DNA of 7,019 nt from Candidatus Eiseniibacteriota bacterium (lineage in GTDB: Bacteria > Eisenbacteria > RBG-16-71-46 > CAIMUX01 > WJJG01). The position numbers were made by a program, and so were the translations under genes. The stretch spans positions 1 through 7,019 of the forward strand of contig VGIY01000135.1 of the NCBI GenBank assembly GCA_016867695.1, given 5' to 3'. This document shows, in pieces, positions 1 to 6,830 of the stretch. The notes under the pieces were generated by a model. The model was not told the DNA's origin and did not search any database. It was given only the letters and a program-made list of their open reading frames with translations. The first letter of the stretch is position 1; every line of letters begins with the position of its first letter.

Positions 1-642
1 ACGGCTCTCTACACGGGGTCCTCCTACGCGTGGCTCGACCTGCTGCGCAGGAGCCGGCTCTTCGTCCTCGCCGAGCGCGTCGTGCGCGGCGGGTCGCGCG
101 CGCGGCTGGTGGAGTTCTGGCTGCGCCGGCGGGGGCCGGCGCCGGCGCCCGCGCGGCCCGAACCGGGCGCGGGGCTCACCGTCTGGCAGGCCCACCAGCA
201 GAAGAAGGACCTGCCCGTCTACCTGGCCGAGCCCGACGCGACGACGGCGCGGCTGTGGGCGCGCGCGCTGGAGTGCCTGGAGGCGTTCGATCGGCTCTGC
301 CGCGCGGCCGGCGTGCCCTGGATCCTGCACCTCATTCCCGCCGACATCCAGGTCGAGCCCGGCCTGCGCGATCGCGTGCTGGAGCGCCTCCACCTGGATC
401 CCGGAGGCTACGACTTCGCCGCGCCGCAGCGGCGCCTGCGCGCCTGGGCCGACGCGCGAGGCGTGCCGGTGGCCGATCCGCTGGCGGCGCTGCGCGCCGC
501 GGCGGACTCGGCGGAGCCCGCCGGGCCCCTCTACGAGCGGCGGGACATCCACTGGACGGCGCTCGGCAATCGCTTGGCCGGGGAGGCGCTGGCCGACGTC
601 CTCGCCGCGGATGCCCGCCTGCGGACCTACAGGGCCGAGTAG
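1..642 (+). CDS. SGNH/GDSL-type hydrolase-like protein, 3' part only (5' end outside window)
   Basis: The reading frame is open from base 1 to the TAG at 640-642, giving 213 residues with no start needed inside the window; a GTG at 82 is in frame but the coding signal continues upstream of it, so the gene is cut by the window edge. The best family mark is near the C-terminus: an Asp-Ile-His-Trp-Thr block followed by Leu-Gly-Asn and an Ala-rich helix (Asp codon at 544, His at 550). This is the Asp/His catalytic block seen at the end of SGNH-fold hydrolases and of the cell-surface esterase/acyltransferase-like proteins that often accompany MBOAT O-acyltransferases. A hydrophobic strand ending Leu-Ile-Pro-Ala (about codons 108-113) fits the Rossmann-like core. 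The Ser nucleophile block (GDS) would lie upstream and cannot be checked. Substrate unknown; an envelope polysaccharide or lipid ester is a guess from family habit. It converges on the radical SAM gene and overlaps its 3' end by 16 bp. Confidence 0.6.
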   Translation, partial: TALYTGSSYAWLDLLRRSRLFVLAERVVRGGSRARLVEFWLRRRGPAPAPARPEPGAGLTVWQAHQQKKDLPVYLAEPDATTARLWARALECLEAFDRLCRAAGVPWILHLIPADIQVEPGLRDRVLERLHLDPGGYDFAAPQRRLRAWADARGVPVADPLAALRAAADSAEPAGPLYERRDIHWTALGNRLAGEALADVLAADARLRTYRAE

Positions 643-1715
643 AGACTCGCCCCGCGGCCGGAGCGCGCCAGCCCGGCGGGGTCCTGGACCGCGCGGCAGG
701 CGGAGACGGCCCGCAGCGCCTCCGCCAGGGTCTCCAGGAGCAGCGGCGCGTCGCCGGGCAGGAAGCCGTTGACGCCGCCGTAGACGAGCCGGCCGTCGGC
801 CCAGATGTAGTTCGAGAAGTGGTCGCTGGCGATCTCGATCTCGCTGCCGGCTTCGGCTCCCGCTCCGGCAGCGGCGGCTGCCGCGTCCGCGCGGGCGCGG
901 GCTCCCGCTTCGGCCCGCGGGCCCGCCGGGAGCGGGAGGGCGCTCGCGCCGGGGGCCGGCCTCTCTCCGATCCGCCGGACCGTCTCGGCGATCAGCAGGG
1001 CCGTCTCGCGCAGCCGGGTGCGTGGAGGAGCGGGCGTGAACGAGCCGGCCTGCAGCTCCTCGTGCAGGGGGGTCCGCGGCAGGATGACGAGGCTGCGCAG
1101 GCGGACGAAGCGGGGGGCGACCGCGGCGATCACCCGCGCCGTGCCCGCGGCGTGCGCCTCCCAGTCGCTCTCGCCCCCCAGACCGGAGAGCACGTAGAAG
1201 CAGAGGTCGAACCGGGCGGCGAGCGCCTTGCGCCCCGCCTCGATCGCTCCCTGCGCCGTCGCGCCCTTGTGCACGCGGGCGAGGATTCCGTCGTCGCCCG
1301 ACTCCAGACCGACGTGCAGCCGGGTCAGACCCGCCTCGCGCAGCTCCAGCCAGCGGCGCAGCGGCCTGCGGCTCAGCGTGTGCAGCCGCGTGTAGGAAGT
1401 GATCCGCTCGGCGCCGGAAAAGGCCCGCCGGACGGCGGCGACGAGGGGCACGATCTCGGGATGGACGAGAGCATCGGAGTCGGCCAGGAAGATCGAACGG
1501 GCGTCCGGCCGCTCGGCGGTCAGGCGGGCGATGTCGGCCTCGACCTCGGCGCGCGGGCGCGCCTCGAAGCGCATCCCCTTGTACATTCCGCAGAAGGCGC
1601 AGCGATTCCAGGCGCAGCCCCGCGTCACGCGCACGAGCACCGAGTGCGCCTCGCTCGGCGGCCGGTAGGGAGGAATGTCCACGGGTCCGAGATCGTCCAT
1701 GATCGCGCCGCTCAC
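627..1715 (-). CDS. Radical SAM protein of unknown substrate
   Basis: A 362-residue protein, presumably cytoplasmic. The iron-sulfur site is clear: Cys34, Cys39 and Cys42 inside RGCAWNRCAFCGMYKG, a CX4CX2C spacing instead of the textbook CX3CX2C. The B12-lacking radical SAM family with RVTRGCPWNRC-type motifs preceded by PPYRPPSEA shares this pattern. Later barrel blocks are present: LADSDAL (about 77-83), GLESGDDGILARVHKG (136-151, the HemN/Elp3-like Gly-Leu-Glu-Ser-Gly block that binds SAM) and SGLGGE (177-182). Near the end SDHFSNY (297-303) matches the family's conserved Ser-Asp-His-x-x-Asn-Tyr. Between the barrel and that block lies an Ala/Gly/Arg-rich stretch (about 252-292) that looks like a low-complexity insertion. 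Start is uncertain: GTG at 1715, or ATG at 1700 five codons in; neither has a strong ribosome site. It is last in the - strand cluster, 26 bp after the DRTGG gene. The reaction is not predictable from sequence. Confidence 0.88.
   Translation of the reverse strand: MSGAIMDDLGPVDIPPYRPPSEAHSVLVRVTRGCAWNRCAFCGMYKGMRFEARPRAEVEADIARLTAERPDARSIFLADSDALVHPEIVPLVAAVRRAFSGAERITSYTRLHTLSRRPLRRWLELREAGLTRLHVGLESGDDGILARVHKGATAQGAIEAGRKALAARFDLCFYVLSGLGGESDWEAHAAGTARVIAAVAPRFVRLRSLVILPRTPLHEELQAGSFTPAPPRTRLRETALLIAETVRRIGERPAPGASALPLPAGPRAEAGARARADAAAAAAGAGAEAGSEIEIASDHFSNYIWADGRLVYGGVNGFLPGDAPLLLETLAEALRAVSACRAVQDPAGLARSGRGASLYSAL
840..962 (-). repeat. Low-complexity Ala/Gly/Arg-rich coding insert in the radical SAM gene
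   Basis: Codons about 252-292 of the radical SAM gene encode a run of Ala, Gly, Pro and Arg, including seven Ala in a row after Ala-Arg-Ala-Asp. It contains an in-frame imperfect direct repeat: GGCTCCCGCTCCGG at 855-868 and GGCTCCCGCTTCGG at 900-913 (+ strand), 13 of 14 bases identical and 45 bp (15 codons) apart. This suggests local slippage or duplication. The flanking protein is ordinary, so I read it as a flexible linker or expansion between the SAM barrel and the C-terminal SDHFSNY segment. Confidence 0.6.
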
Positions 1716-1741
1716 GCCCCGGAGTGCCTCGTCCCCGGGCG

Positions 1742-2782
1742 CTATTCTCCCAGCAGCGCCCGCAGGTCCACCCGCTCCCGGACGGTACTGGCCAGCAGAT
1801 CGATCTTGGCCTCGTCGCCCGGGGTCAGCAGCGGCTCGATGGCGTCGATCTGCTTGGCCGTCTCGTAGGTGTCGATCGAGACGAGCAGCAGCGGCACGCC
1901 CTTCTCGCCGGCGTGCGAGATCAGGTTCGCCGGGGGAAGGATGTTGTTGGTCAGCACGATGCCGGCCGAGCCTCCGTCGATGGCGGCGAGGATCATGTCG
2001 CTGCGGTCGCCGCTGGTGACGACGAGCTTGCCCGGCTTGCCGAAGAGGGGATTGCGCAGCGCCGCGTCGGTCGACATGGCGCCGACGAAGATCTGGCGCA
2101 CGTCGCGCTGCAGGCCCTCCTCGCCGGCGATCACCTTGGCGAAGAGGCGCTCGGCCAGGAAGCCGAGCGTCAGGCGGTTGAGCTCGGGCAGGTCGGGGAG
2201 CAGCCCCAGGACGGGCAGGCCGAGCGCCTCGACCGCGGCCAGGTGGGTCGCGCGGAAGTCCTCGACGTCGGCCAGGCGGTTCAGCACCAGGCCCCGCACG
2301 GCGGCCCCCGCCAGGTCGAGGCGGCGGCGGAGGAAGGTGGCGTCGTCGAGCAGCGCGCCCTCGTCGCCGCTGAGGACGAAGACCAGCGGCGCGCCGGTGT
2401 GGCGGGCCAGAGACAGCGGATCGAGGTGGACCGATGCCCCGTAGGCGATCTCGCGCCCCGCCTCCAGGAAGAGCAGGTCGCGGCCGGCGCCCACCTCGGC
2501 GGCCATCTCGGCCAGCTTGGCGCGGGTCGACTCCTCGTTGTACATGAAGCGCAGCTTGGAGTGGTCGAAGCCGATGCTCATGTCCTCGGGACTGGTCTCG
2601 AGCTTGAAGACATTCTCGATCAGCGCCGCGTCGTGGTCCCAGAGGCGCTTCTTGCGGTAGAGGAGCCGGTCGCCGAAGGGCTTCAGGTAGCCGAGCCGCC
2701 GCTCCAGCGCCCGCCCCAGCCCCACGATCAGGTTCGTCTTGCCGGCGCTCTTGCGCAGCGACGCGATGATCAGGCTATGCAT
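1742..2782 (-). CDS. P-loop (AAA_26/BioD-like) + DRTGG domain protein, phosphotransacetylase N-half homologue
   Basis: A 346-residue protein with two parts. Residues 1 to about 215 form a dethiobiotin-synthetase-like P-loop NTPase: the N-terminal strand leads into SLRKSAGKTN (Lys15, Thr16), and VFVLSGDEGALL (134-145) and GLVLNRL (164-170) are the later core strands. Residues about 228-335 form a DRTGG domain (GDRSDM at 258-263, then GIVLTNN at 274-280), named for a motif here read as Asp-Arg-Ser-Asp-Met. This pair of domains forms the N-terminal regulatory half of long phosphotransacetylases such as E. coli Pta; the catalytic PTA_PTB domain is absent, so this should not be called a phosphotransacetylase even though databases often name it that way. 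Likely role: nucleotide- or metabolite-sensing partner in acetyl-CoA/acetate metabolism, inferred from domains and from its place behind the acyl-CoA synthetase. Start: ATG 2782 is chosen over ATG 2791 because AGGAGG lies nine bases before it. It overlaps the upstream gene by 8 bp. Confidence 0.85.
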   Translation of the reverse strand: MHSLIIASLRKSAGKTNLIVGLGRALERRLGYLKPFGDRLLYRKKRLWDHDAALIENVFKLETSPEDMSIGFDHSKLRFMYNEESTRAKLAEMAAEVGAGRDLLFLEAGREIAYGASVHLDPLSLARHTGAPLVFVLSGDEGALLDDATFLRRRLDLAGAAVRGLVLNRLADVEDFRATHLAAVEALGLPVLGLLPDLPELNRLTLGFLAERLFAKVIAGEEGLQRDVRQIFVGAMSTDAALRNPLFGKPGKLVVTSGDRSDMILAAIDGGSAGIVLTNNILPPANLISHAGEKGVPLLLVSIDTYETAKQIDAIEPLLTPGDEAKIDLLASTVRERVDLRALLGE

Positions 2783-4913
2783 CGGTTCCATCCTCCTCCA
2801 GGGCGGCGAGCAGGACCCGGACGTCGACCGCCTTGGATCCCTCCCCCTCCTCGTACGCCACCAGCGGGTTCACTTCGATGTCCGAGATGCCCGGACAGCT
2901 CCGGATCAGCGTGGCGATGCGGATGACCGCGTCGACGACGCTGTCGATGTCCTTGCGCTCCTCTCCGCGCACGCCCATCAGGAGCGGGAAGGCGCGGATC
3001 TCCTTCATCATCGTCAACACCTCGGCGCGGCTGGTCGGCACCGCCCGGAAGGTGACGTCCTTGAGCACCTCGACGTAGATCCCTCCCAGGCCGAACATGA
3101 CGATCGGGCCGAAGCCGGGATCGCGTCGCGCGCCGACGATCAGCTCGAGGCCCTTGCGCACCATCTCCGAGACCTCGACCCCGGAGATGTTGGCCGCCGG
3201 CACCGCCGCCCGGCAGTTGCGGTAGATCGCCTGGTAGGCGTCGATGACCTCGTCCCGGTTCTCCAGATCGAGGGCCACCCCTCCCGCATCGCTCTTGTGG
3301 AGGATATCGCGGGAGACGACCTTCAGCACCACAGGATAGCCGATCTCCTCGGCCGCCCGCACCGCCTCCTCGAGCGTGCGCGCCACCCGGCTGCGGGGCA
3401 GGGGAATGCCGACGGCCTCCATCAGCCGGCGGCCCTCGTGGGCCAGCAGGAAGGTGCGCCCCTCGGCGCGCGCTCCGGCCAGGATCTCGCCGACGACCGC
3501 CAGGTCGATCGGCGCCTCGTCGCTCCGGCGCAGCGGGTGCGCGAAGTTCTCGAAGTGCCGGTAGAGCCCCCCCAGGCAGTGGACCGCGTCGTAGACGTCG
3601 GAGAAGATCGGCACCCGGTCGCGGGACAGGCGCCCGAGCGTCGACTCGACGTCTCCGCCGCCGAAGGCGGAGAAGACGATCGGCTTTCCGGCGTCCTGGT
3701 AGCGGGCGTAGTTCTGGGCGACCATCGGGGCCAGCGTGGCCACGTCGAACATCGCCGTCTCGCAGTAGAGGGCGACGACGGAGTGGATCGAGTCGTTGGC
3801 CAGGGCGGCGTCGAGGGCCCGGTCGTAGTGATCGGCGGTCGCGCCGCCGGTGAGGTCGATCGGGTTGCGCGTCGAGCCGAAGCTGGGGGTCACCGGGCCG
3901 AAGGTCGCGCGCAGGTCCTGGGCGTCGTCGAGCAGGCTGACCCCATACTTCTCGCACGCGTCGGTGGCCAGGACCCCGATGCCGCCGCCGTTGGTGATGA
4001 TCACTGTGCCTCGGCCCCGCGGCGTGCGCGTGCGGGCCAGGAACTTGCAGAGGTCGAAGCCCTCGCGGACGCTCTCGGCGCGCAGCACGCCGCACTGGCG
4101 CATGATCGCCTCGAAGATCTCGTCCGAGCCGGCCAGCGAGCCAGTGTGCGAGGCGGCGGCCGCCGCGCCCCGCTTGGAGCGCCCCGACTTGATCGCCACG
4201 ACCGGCTTGACCCTCGCCGCGCGCTGCAGCACCTCGACCAGCGGCCCGCCGTCGCGCACGCCCTCGATGTACATGAGGATGCTCAGCGTGCTCTCGTCCT
4301 CGACCAGGTACTCGAGCAGGTCGGACTCCTGGATGTCGGCCTTGTTGCCCACCGAGACCATGGCCGAGATGCCGATGTTCTCGGCGGCGGTCTTGCCGAT
4401 CATCGCCAGGCCCAGCGCGCCGCTCTGGGTGATGATGGCGACGTTGCCCGGGACGATGCCGCCCGGGCCGAAGGTCATGTCCAGGGCCGCCGCCGCCGAG
4501 TACATGCCGAAGATGTTGGGCCCGAGGATGCGCATGCCCTGCTCGCGGGCGTGGGCGACTATCGCCTTCTCCTCCTCGGCGTTGCCGATCTCGGAGAATC
4601 CGGAAGTGATCACCAGGTTGAACTTCACCCCCCGGGAGGCGCAGGCGCGCACGCTGTCGAAGACGTGCTTGGCCGGCACGCAGGTGCAGACGACGTCCAG
4701 TTCGCCCTCGATCTCGGCCAGCGACGCACGCACCGGCAGGCCGAGGATCTCGCCCCCCTTGGGGTTGACCGGGTGGATGGCGCCGCTGTAGCCCGCGGTG
4801 ACGATGTTCTGCAGGATCTTGAAGCCGATCTTCTCGCGATCGTGCGAGGCGCCGATCACCGCGATCGCCCGCGGCCGGAAGAGCCTGTGGATGTCGGGTC
4901 GTGGGTGGGTCAT
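2775..4913 (-). CDS. ADP-forming acyl-CoA (acetyl-CoA) synthetase, fused alpha-beta chain
   Basis: A 712-residue cytoplasmic enzyme catalysing acyl-CoA + ADP + Pi <-> acid + CoA + ATP, usually acetate; related short-chain acids are possible. Domain order is the usual fused alpha-beta one: CoA-binding Rossmann domain (about 8-135, VIGASHDREKIG at 19-30), succinyl-CoA-ligase-like domain (about 150-290), a third ligase-CoA domain (about 300-455), then an ATP-grasp domain (about 483-705). Both catalytic histidines of the phosphate relay can be seen: His256 in SHTGSLAGSDE of the alpha part and His539 in SRDILHKSDAGGV of the beta part; Glu217 in MYIEGVRDG fits the Glu that supports the phosphohistidine. 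DIEVNPL (678-684) is the ATP-grasp metal/nucleotide block. All key residues are present, so it should be active, unlike the dead copies in Pat-type acetyltransferases. The ATG overlaps the stop of the upstream CoA-transferase gene as ATGA and has AGGGGA five bases before it. Direction in vivo is not set by sequence; neighbours favour ATP-yielding acid formation. Confidence 0.95.
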   Translation of the reverse strand: MTHPRPDIHRLFRPRAIAVIGASHDREKIGFKILQNIVTAGYSGAIHPVNPKGGEILGLPVRASLAEIEGELDVVCTCVPAKHVFDSVRACASRGVKFNLVITSGFSEIGNAEEEKAIVAHAREQGMRILGPNIFGMYSAAAALDMTFGPGGIVPGNVAIITQSGALGLAMIGKTAAENIGISAMVSVGNKADIQESDLLEYLVEDESTLSILMYIEGVRDGGPLVEVLQRAARVKPVVAIKSGRSKRGAAAAASHTGSLAGSDEIFEAIMRQCGVLRAESVREGFDLCKFLARTRTPRGRGTVIITNGGGIGVLATDACEKYGVSLLDDAQDLRATFGPVTPSFGSTRNPIDLTGGATADHYDRALDAALANDSIHSVVALYCETAMFDVATLAPMVAQNYARYQDAGKPIVFSAFGGGDVESTLGRLSRDRVPIFSDVYDAVHCLGGLYRHFENFAHPLRRSDEAPIDLAVVGEILAGARAEGRTFLLAHEGRRLMEAVGIPLPRSRVARTLEEAVRAAEEIGYPVVLKVVSRDILHKSDAGGVALDLENRDEVIDAYQAIYRNCRAAVPAANISGVEVSEMVRKGLELIVGARRDPGFGPIVMFGLGGIYVEVLKDVTFRAVPTSRAEVLTMMKEIRAFPLLMGVRGEERKDIDSVVDAVIRIATLIRSCPGISDIEVNPLVAYEEGEGSKAVDVRVLLAALEEDGTDA
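2792..2797 (-). promoter_or_regulatory. Ribosome binding site of the P-loop/DRTGG gene
   Basis: A perfect AGGAGG on the - strand, inside the last codons of the acyl-CoA synthetase gene. Its spacing is 9 bases to ATG 2782 but zero to ATG 2791, which decides the start in favour of 2782 and implies translation coupled to the gene before it. Confidence 0.7.
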
Positions 4914-6817
4914 GATCTTCCCCTGAATCTCATCCGCAGCTCGCAGACGCCCTCGGCCGTGCGCCGCTCGATGTCGAAGCCCATCCTCTCGAAGAGGCGC
5001 AGCATGGGCACGTTCTCGACCAGGACCTCGGCGGTGAAGCCGAGCAGGCCCTGGGCCTGGGCGAGGTGGGTGAGGTGGCCGAGGAGCTCGGTGCCCACTC
5101 CCTGGCCCTGGTAGTCGTCGCGCACGACGAGGGCCACCTCGGCCACGTGGGCCTGCTCCTCGATGCCGTACTGGCCGACGGCGATGGTCTGGCTGGGTCC
5201 CTCCTCGGGGACCAGCTCGACCAGGATGACCATCTCCCGCGTGTAGTCGATGACGGTGAACTCCTGCAGCCGCTCGTGGGGCATGTCCCGGCGCTGCGAG
5301 ATGAACCGGCGGTAGACGCTCTTGTCGGAGAGGGAGTAGAAGAAGTCCTTGAGCAGCGACTCGTCGGTGATGCGCACCGGGCGCAGCAGCAGCGACAGCC
5401 CGCGGCGGGTCGTGCGCCGCGCCTCGAACGCCTCCGGGTACTCCCCCTTCTTGCCGGGGATGAAGGCCTGGTCCTTGTAGATCAAGCCGAGCTGCTTGGC
5501 CTCCTGGATCAGCTGCGGCTGGAACTTGGGATGGGCGATGGCGATCAGCGCCATGGCCCGCTCGCGAATGTTCTTGCCGTGCAGGTAGGCGATGCCGAAC
5601 TCGGTGACCACGTAGTGGATGTCGCCGCGGCCCAGCGTCACCCCGGCGCCCGTGTCGAGGAAGGGCACGATCCGCGAGACCTCCTCGTTGCGGGCGGTCG
5701 ACTGCAGGGTCAGGATCGTCTTGCCGCCCGGGGCGAGCACCGCGCCGCGCATGAAGTCGGCCTGGCCGCCGATGCCGCTGTAGAAGCGGGGGCCGATCGA
5801 CTCGGCCGTCGCCTGGCCGGTCAGGTCGATCTGCAGCGCGGCGTTGATCGCGGTCATGTTCTCGATGCGGGCGATGGTCAGGGGGTCGTTCGTGTAGCTG
5901 ATCGGCCGGAACTCGATCGCCGGGTTGTCGTCGAGGAAGGCGTAGGTCTCGGGGCGGCCCATGCAGAAGGAGGCGACCGCCTTGCCGCGGTCGATCGACT
6001 TGCGGCTGTTGTCGATCACGCCCGCCTGCATCAGACGGACGATGCCGTTGCTGAGCAGCTCGGTGTGGACGCCGAGGTGCTTGCGGTCCTTCAGCCCGGC
6101 GACGATCGCGCTGGGCGTGCTGCCGTAGCCCACCTGGATCGTGTCGCCGTCCTGGACGATGCGGGCGACGTAGCGGCCGATCGCCTGGGCGATCTCGTCC
6201 GGGGCGGTGGCGGCGTAGATGAGCAGCGGCTCGTCGTGGGGCAGGAGGAAGTCGATCTCGCTCGCGTGGACGAAGGTGTCGCCGTGCACGCGGGGCATGT
6301 GCCGGTTGACCTGGGCGATGACGATGCGGGCGTTCTGCGCCGCCGCCTTGGTGATGTCCACGCTGACGCCCAGGCTGAGCCAGCCGTGCTCGTCGGGAGG
6401 GGAGACCTGGATCAGGGCGACGTCGATCTCGACCCGCCGCTCCTCGAAGAGCCTGGGCACCTGGGAGAGGAAGATCGGCGAGTAGTCGGCGAGGCCCTGG
6501 TTGACCGCGTCGCGCGTGTTGTCGCCGACGAAGAAGGAGTTGTAGCGGAAGTTGCGCTTGAACTTGATGTCGGTGTAGGGGGCGAGTCCGAGCGTCCAGA
6601 CGTGCAGGATCTCGGCGTCGAAGACCGCCTTGGGGTTCGAGGCGACATAGTCGATCAGCGAGCGGACCAGGTGCTGCGGCTCGCCGCAGGCGGTGCCGAT
6701 GAAGATCCGGTCGCCGCGGTGGACGTGAGCGAAGATCGCCTCCGGCGGGGCGAACTTCTCCGCATGCTTCCGGCGCAGCTCCTCGAGAGCCGGATGTGGC
6801 GAGATCGACGGGTCCAT
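4910..6817 (-). CDS. Acetyl-CoA hydrolase/CoA-transferase fused to a GNAT acetyltransferase
   Basis: A 635-residue two-enzyme fusion. Residues 1 to about 465 are a class I CoA-transferase of the acetyl-CoA hydrolase/4-hydroxybutyrate CoA-transferase family: GDRIFIGTACGEPQ (35-48), VSPPDEHGWLSLGVSVD (138-154), then VGYGSTPSAI and LGVHTELLSNG, where Glu253 matches the family's catalytic glutamate that forms the glutamyl-CoA thioester. FYSGIGGQADFMRGA (345-359) and STARNEEVSRIVPF (373-386) are conserved C-domain blocks. Residues about 476-635 are a GNAT domain of the Pat-like type: LLLRPVRITDESLL, LSDKSVYRRF, then acetyl-CoA pyrophosphate loop VRDDYQGQGVGTELL (565-579) and ENVPMLRLFERMGF. Acid substrate is not decided by sequence. 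The start is ATG 6817, with GGGGAG seven bases before it and homology starting at once; the frame stays open to 6955 but the extra 46 residues look non-family. First gene of the cluster. The GNAT part may acetylate proteins, perhaps its neighbours; that is inference. Confidence 0.92.
   Translation of the reverse strand: MDPSISPHPALEELRRKHAEKFAPPEAIFAHVHRGDRIFIGTACGEPQHLVRSLIDYVASNPKAVFDAEILHVWTLGLAPYTDIKFKRNFRYNSFFVGDNTRDAVNQGLADYSPIFLSQVPRLFEERRVEIDVALIQVSPPDEHGWLSLGVSVDITKAAAQNARIVIAQVNRHMPRVHGDTFVHASEIDFLLPHDEPLLIYAATAPDEIAQAIGRYVARIVQDGDTIQVGYGSTPSAIVAGLKDRKHLGVHTELLSNGIVRLMQAGVIDNSRKSIDRGKAVASFCMGRPETYAFLDDNPAIEFRPISYTNDPLTIARIENMTAINAALQIDLTGQATAESIGPRFYSGIGGQADFMRGAVLAPGGKTILTLQSTARNEEVSRIVPFLDTGAGVTLGRGDIHYVVTEFGIAYLHGKNIRERAMALIAIAHPKFQPQLIQEAKQLGLIYKDQAFIPGKKGEYPEAFEARRTTRRGLSLLLRPVRITDESLLKDFFYSLSDKSVYRRFISQRRDMPHERLQEFTVIDYTREMVILVELVPEEGPSQTIAVGQYGIEEQAHVAEVALVVRDDYQGQGVGTELLGHLTHLAQAQGLLGFTAEVLVENVPMLRLFERMGFDIERRTAEGVCELRMRFRGRS
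4919..4924 (-). promoter_or_regulatory. Ribosome binding site of the acyl-CoA synthetase gene
   Basis: AGGGGA on the - strand, five bases before ATG 4913 and within the last codons of the CoA-transferase/GNAT gene. Together with the 4-bp ATGA overlap at 4910-4913 it points to translational coupling of the two genes. Confidence 0.6.
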
Positions 6818-6824
6818 GCCGAGA

Positions 6825-6830
6825 CTCCCC
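6825..6830 (-). promoter_or_regulatory. Ribosome binding site of the CoA-transferase/GNAT gene
   Basis: GGGGAG on the - strand with a 7-base spacer to ATG 6817. The upstream alternatives in the same frame (ATG 6868 and ATG 6955) have no comparable site, so this supports the shorter protein. Confidence 0.6.

Noticed and set aside
650..681. CCCCGC/GCGGGG hairpin near the convergent gene ends as a possible terminator
   Set aside because: Only six paired bases around a 20-base loop, inside radical SAM coding sequence and with no T-run; such pairs arise often by chance in DNA this GC-rich.
30..1868. Long + strand open frame of 612 codons spanning the SGNH-like gene and the radical SAM gene
   Set aside because: Its product is an Ala/Arg/Gly-rich string with no domain pattern; it is out of frame with the SGNH-like gene and antisense to the radical SAM gene, which has clear motifs. 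Long open antisense frames are expected at this GC content.
1742..2782. Calling the P-loop/DRTGG gene a phosphotransacetylase (pta) or dethiobiotin synthetase (bioD)
   Set aside because: No PTA_PTB catalytic domain is present, and the C-terminal DRTGG domain and lack of biotin neighbours argue against BioD.
1724..2926. 400-codon + strand open frame opposite the P-loop/DRTGG gene
   Set aside because: Antisense shadow; the - strand frame has recognisable P-loop and DRTGG domains and a good ribosome site.
2770..4095. 441-codon - strand open frame overlapping the acyl-CoA synthetase in another frame
   Set aside because: Arg/Gly/Pro-rich frameshifted reading of the synthetase; a frameshift in the synthetase is excluded because its own frame runs unbroken through the ATP-grasp domain.
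2739..5114. 791-codon + strand open frame opposite the acyl-CoA synthetase
   Set aside because: Rich in Asp, His, Val, Arg and Leu in the pattern of antisense translation of a GC-rich gene; no motif, and the opposite strand encodes a complete enzyme with all catalytic residues.
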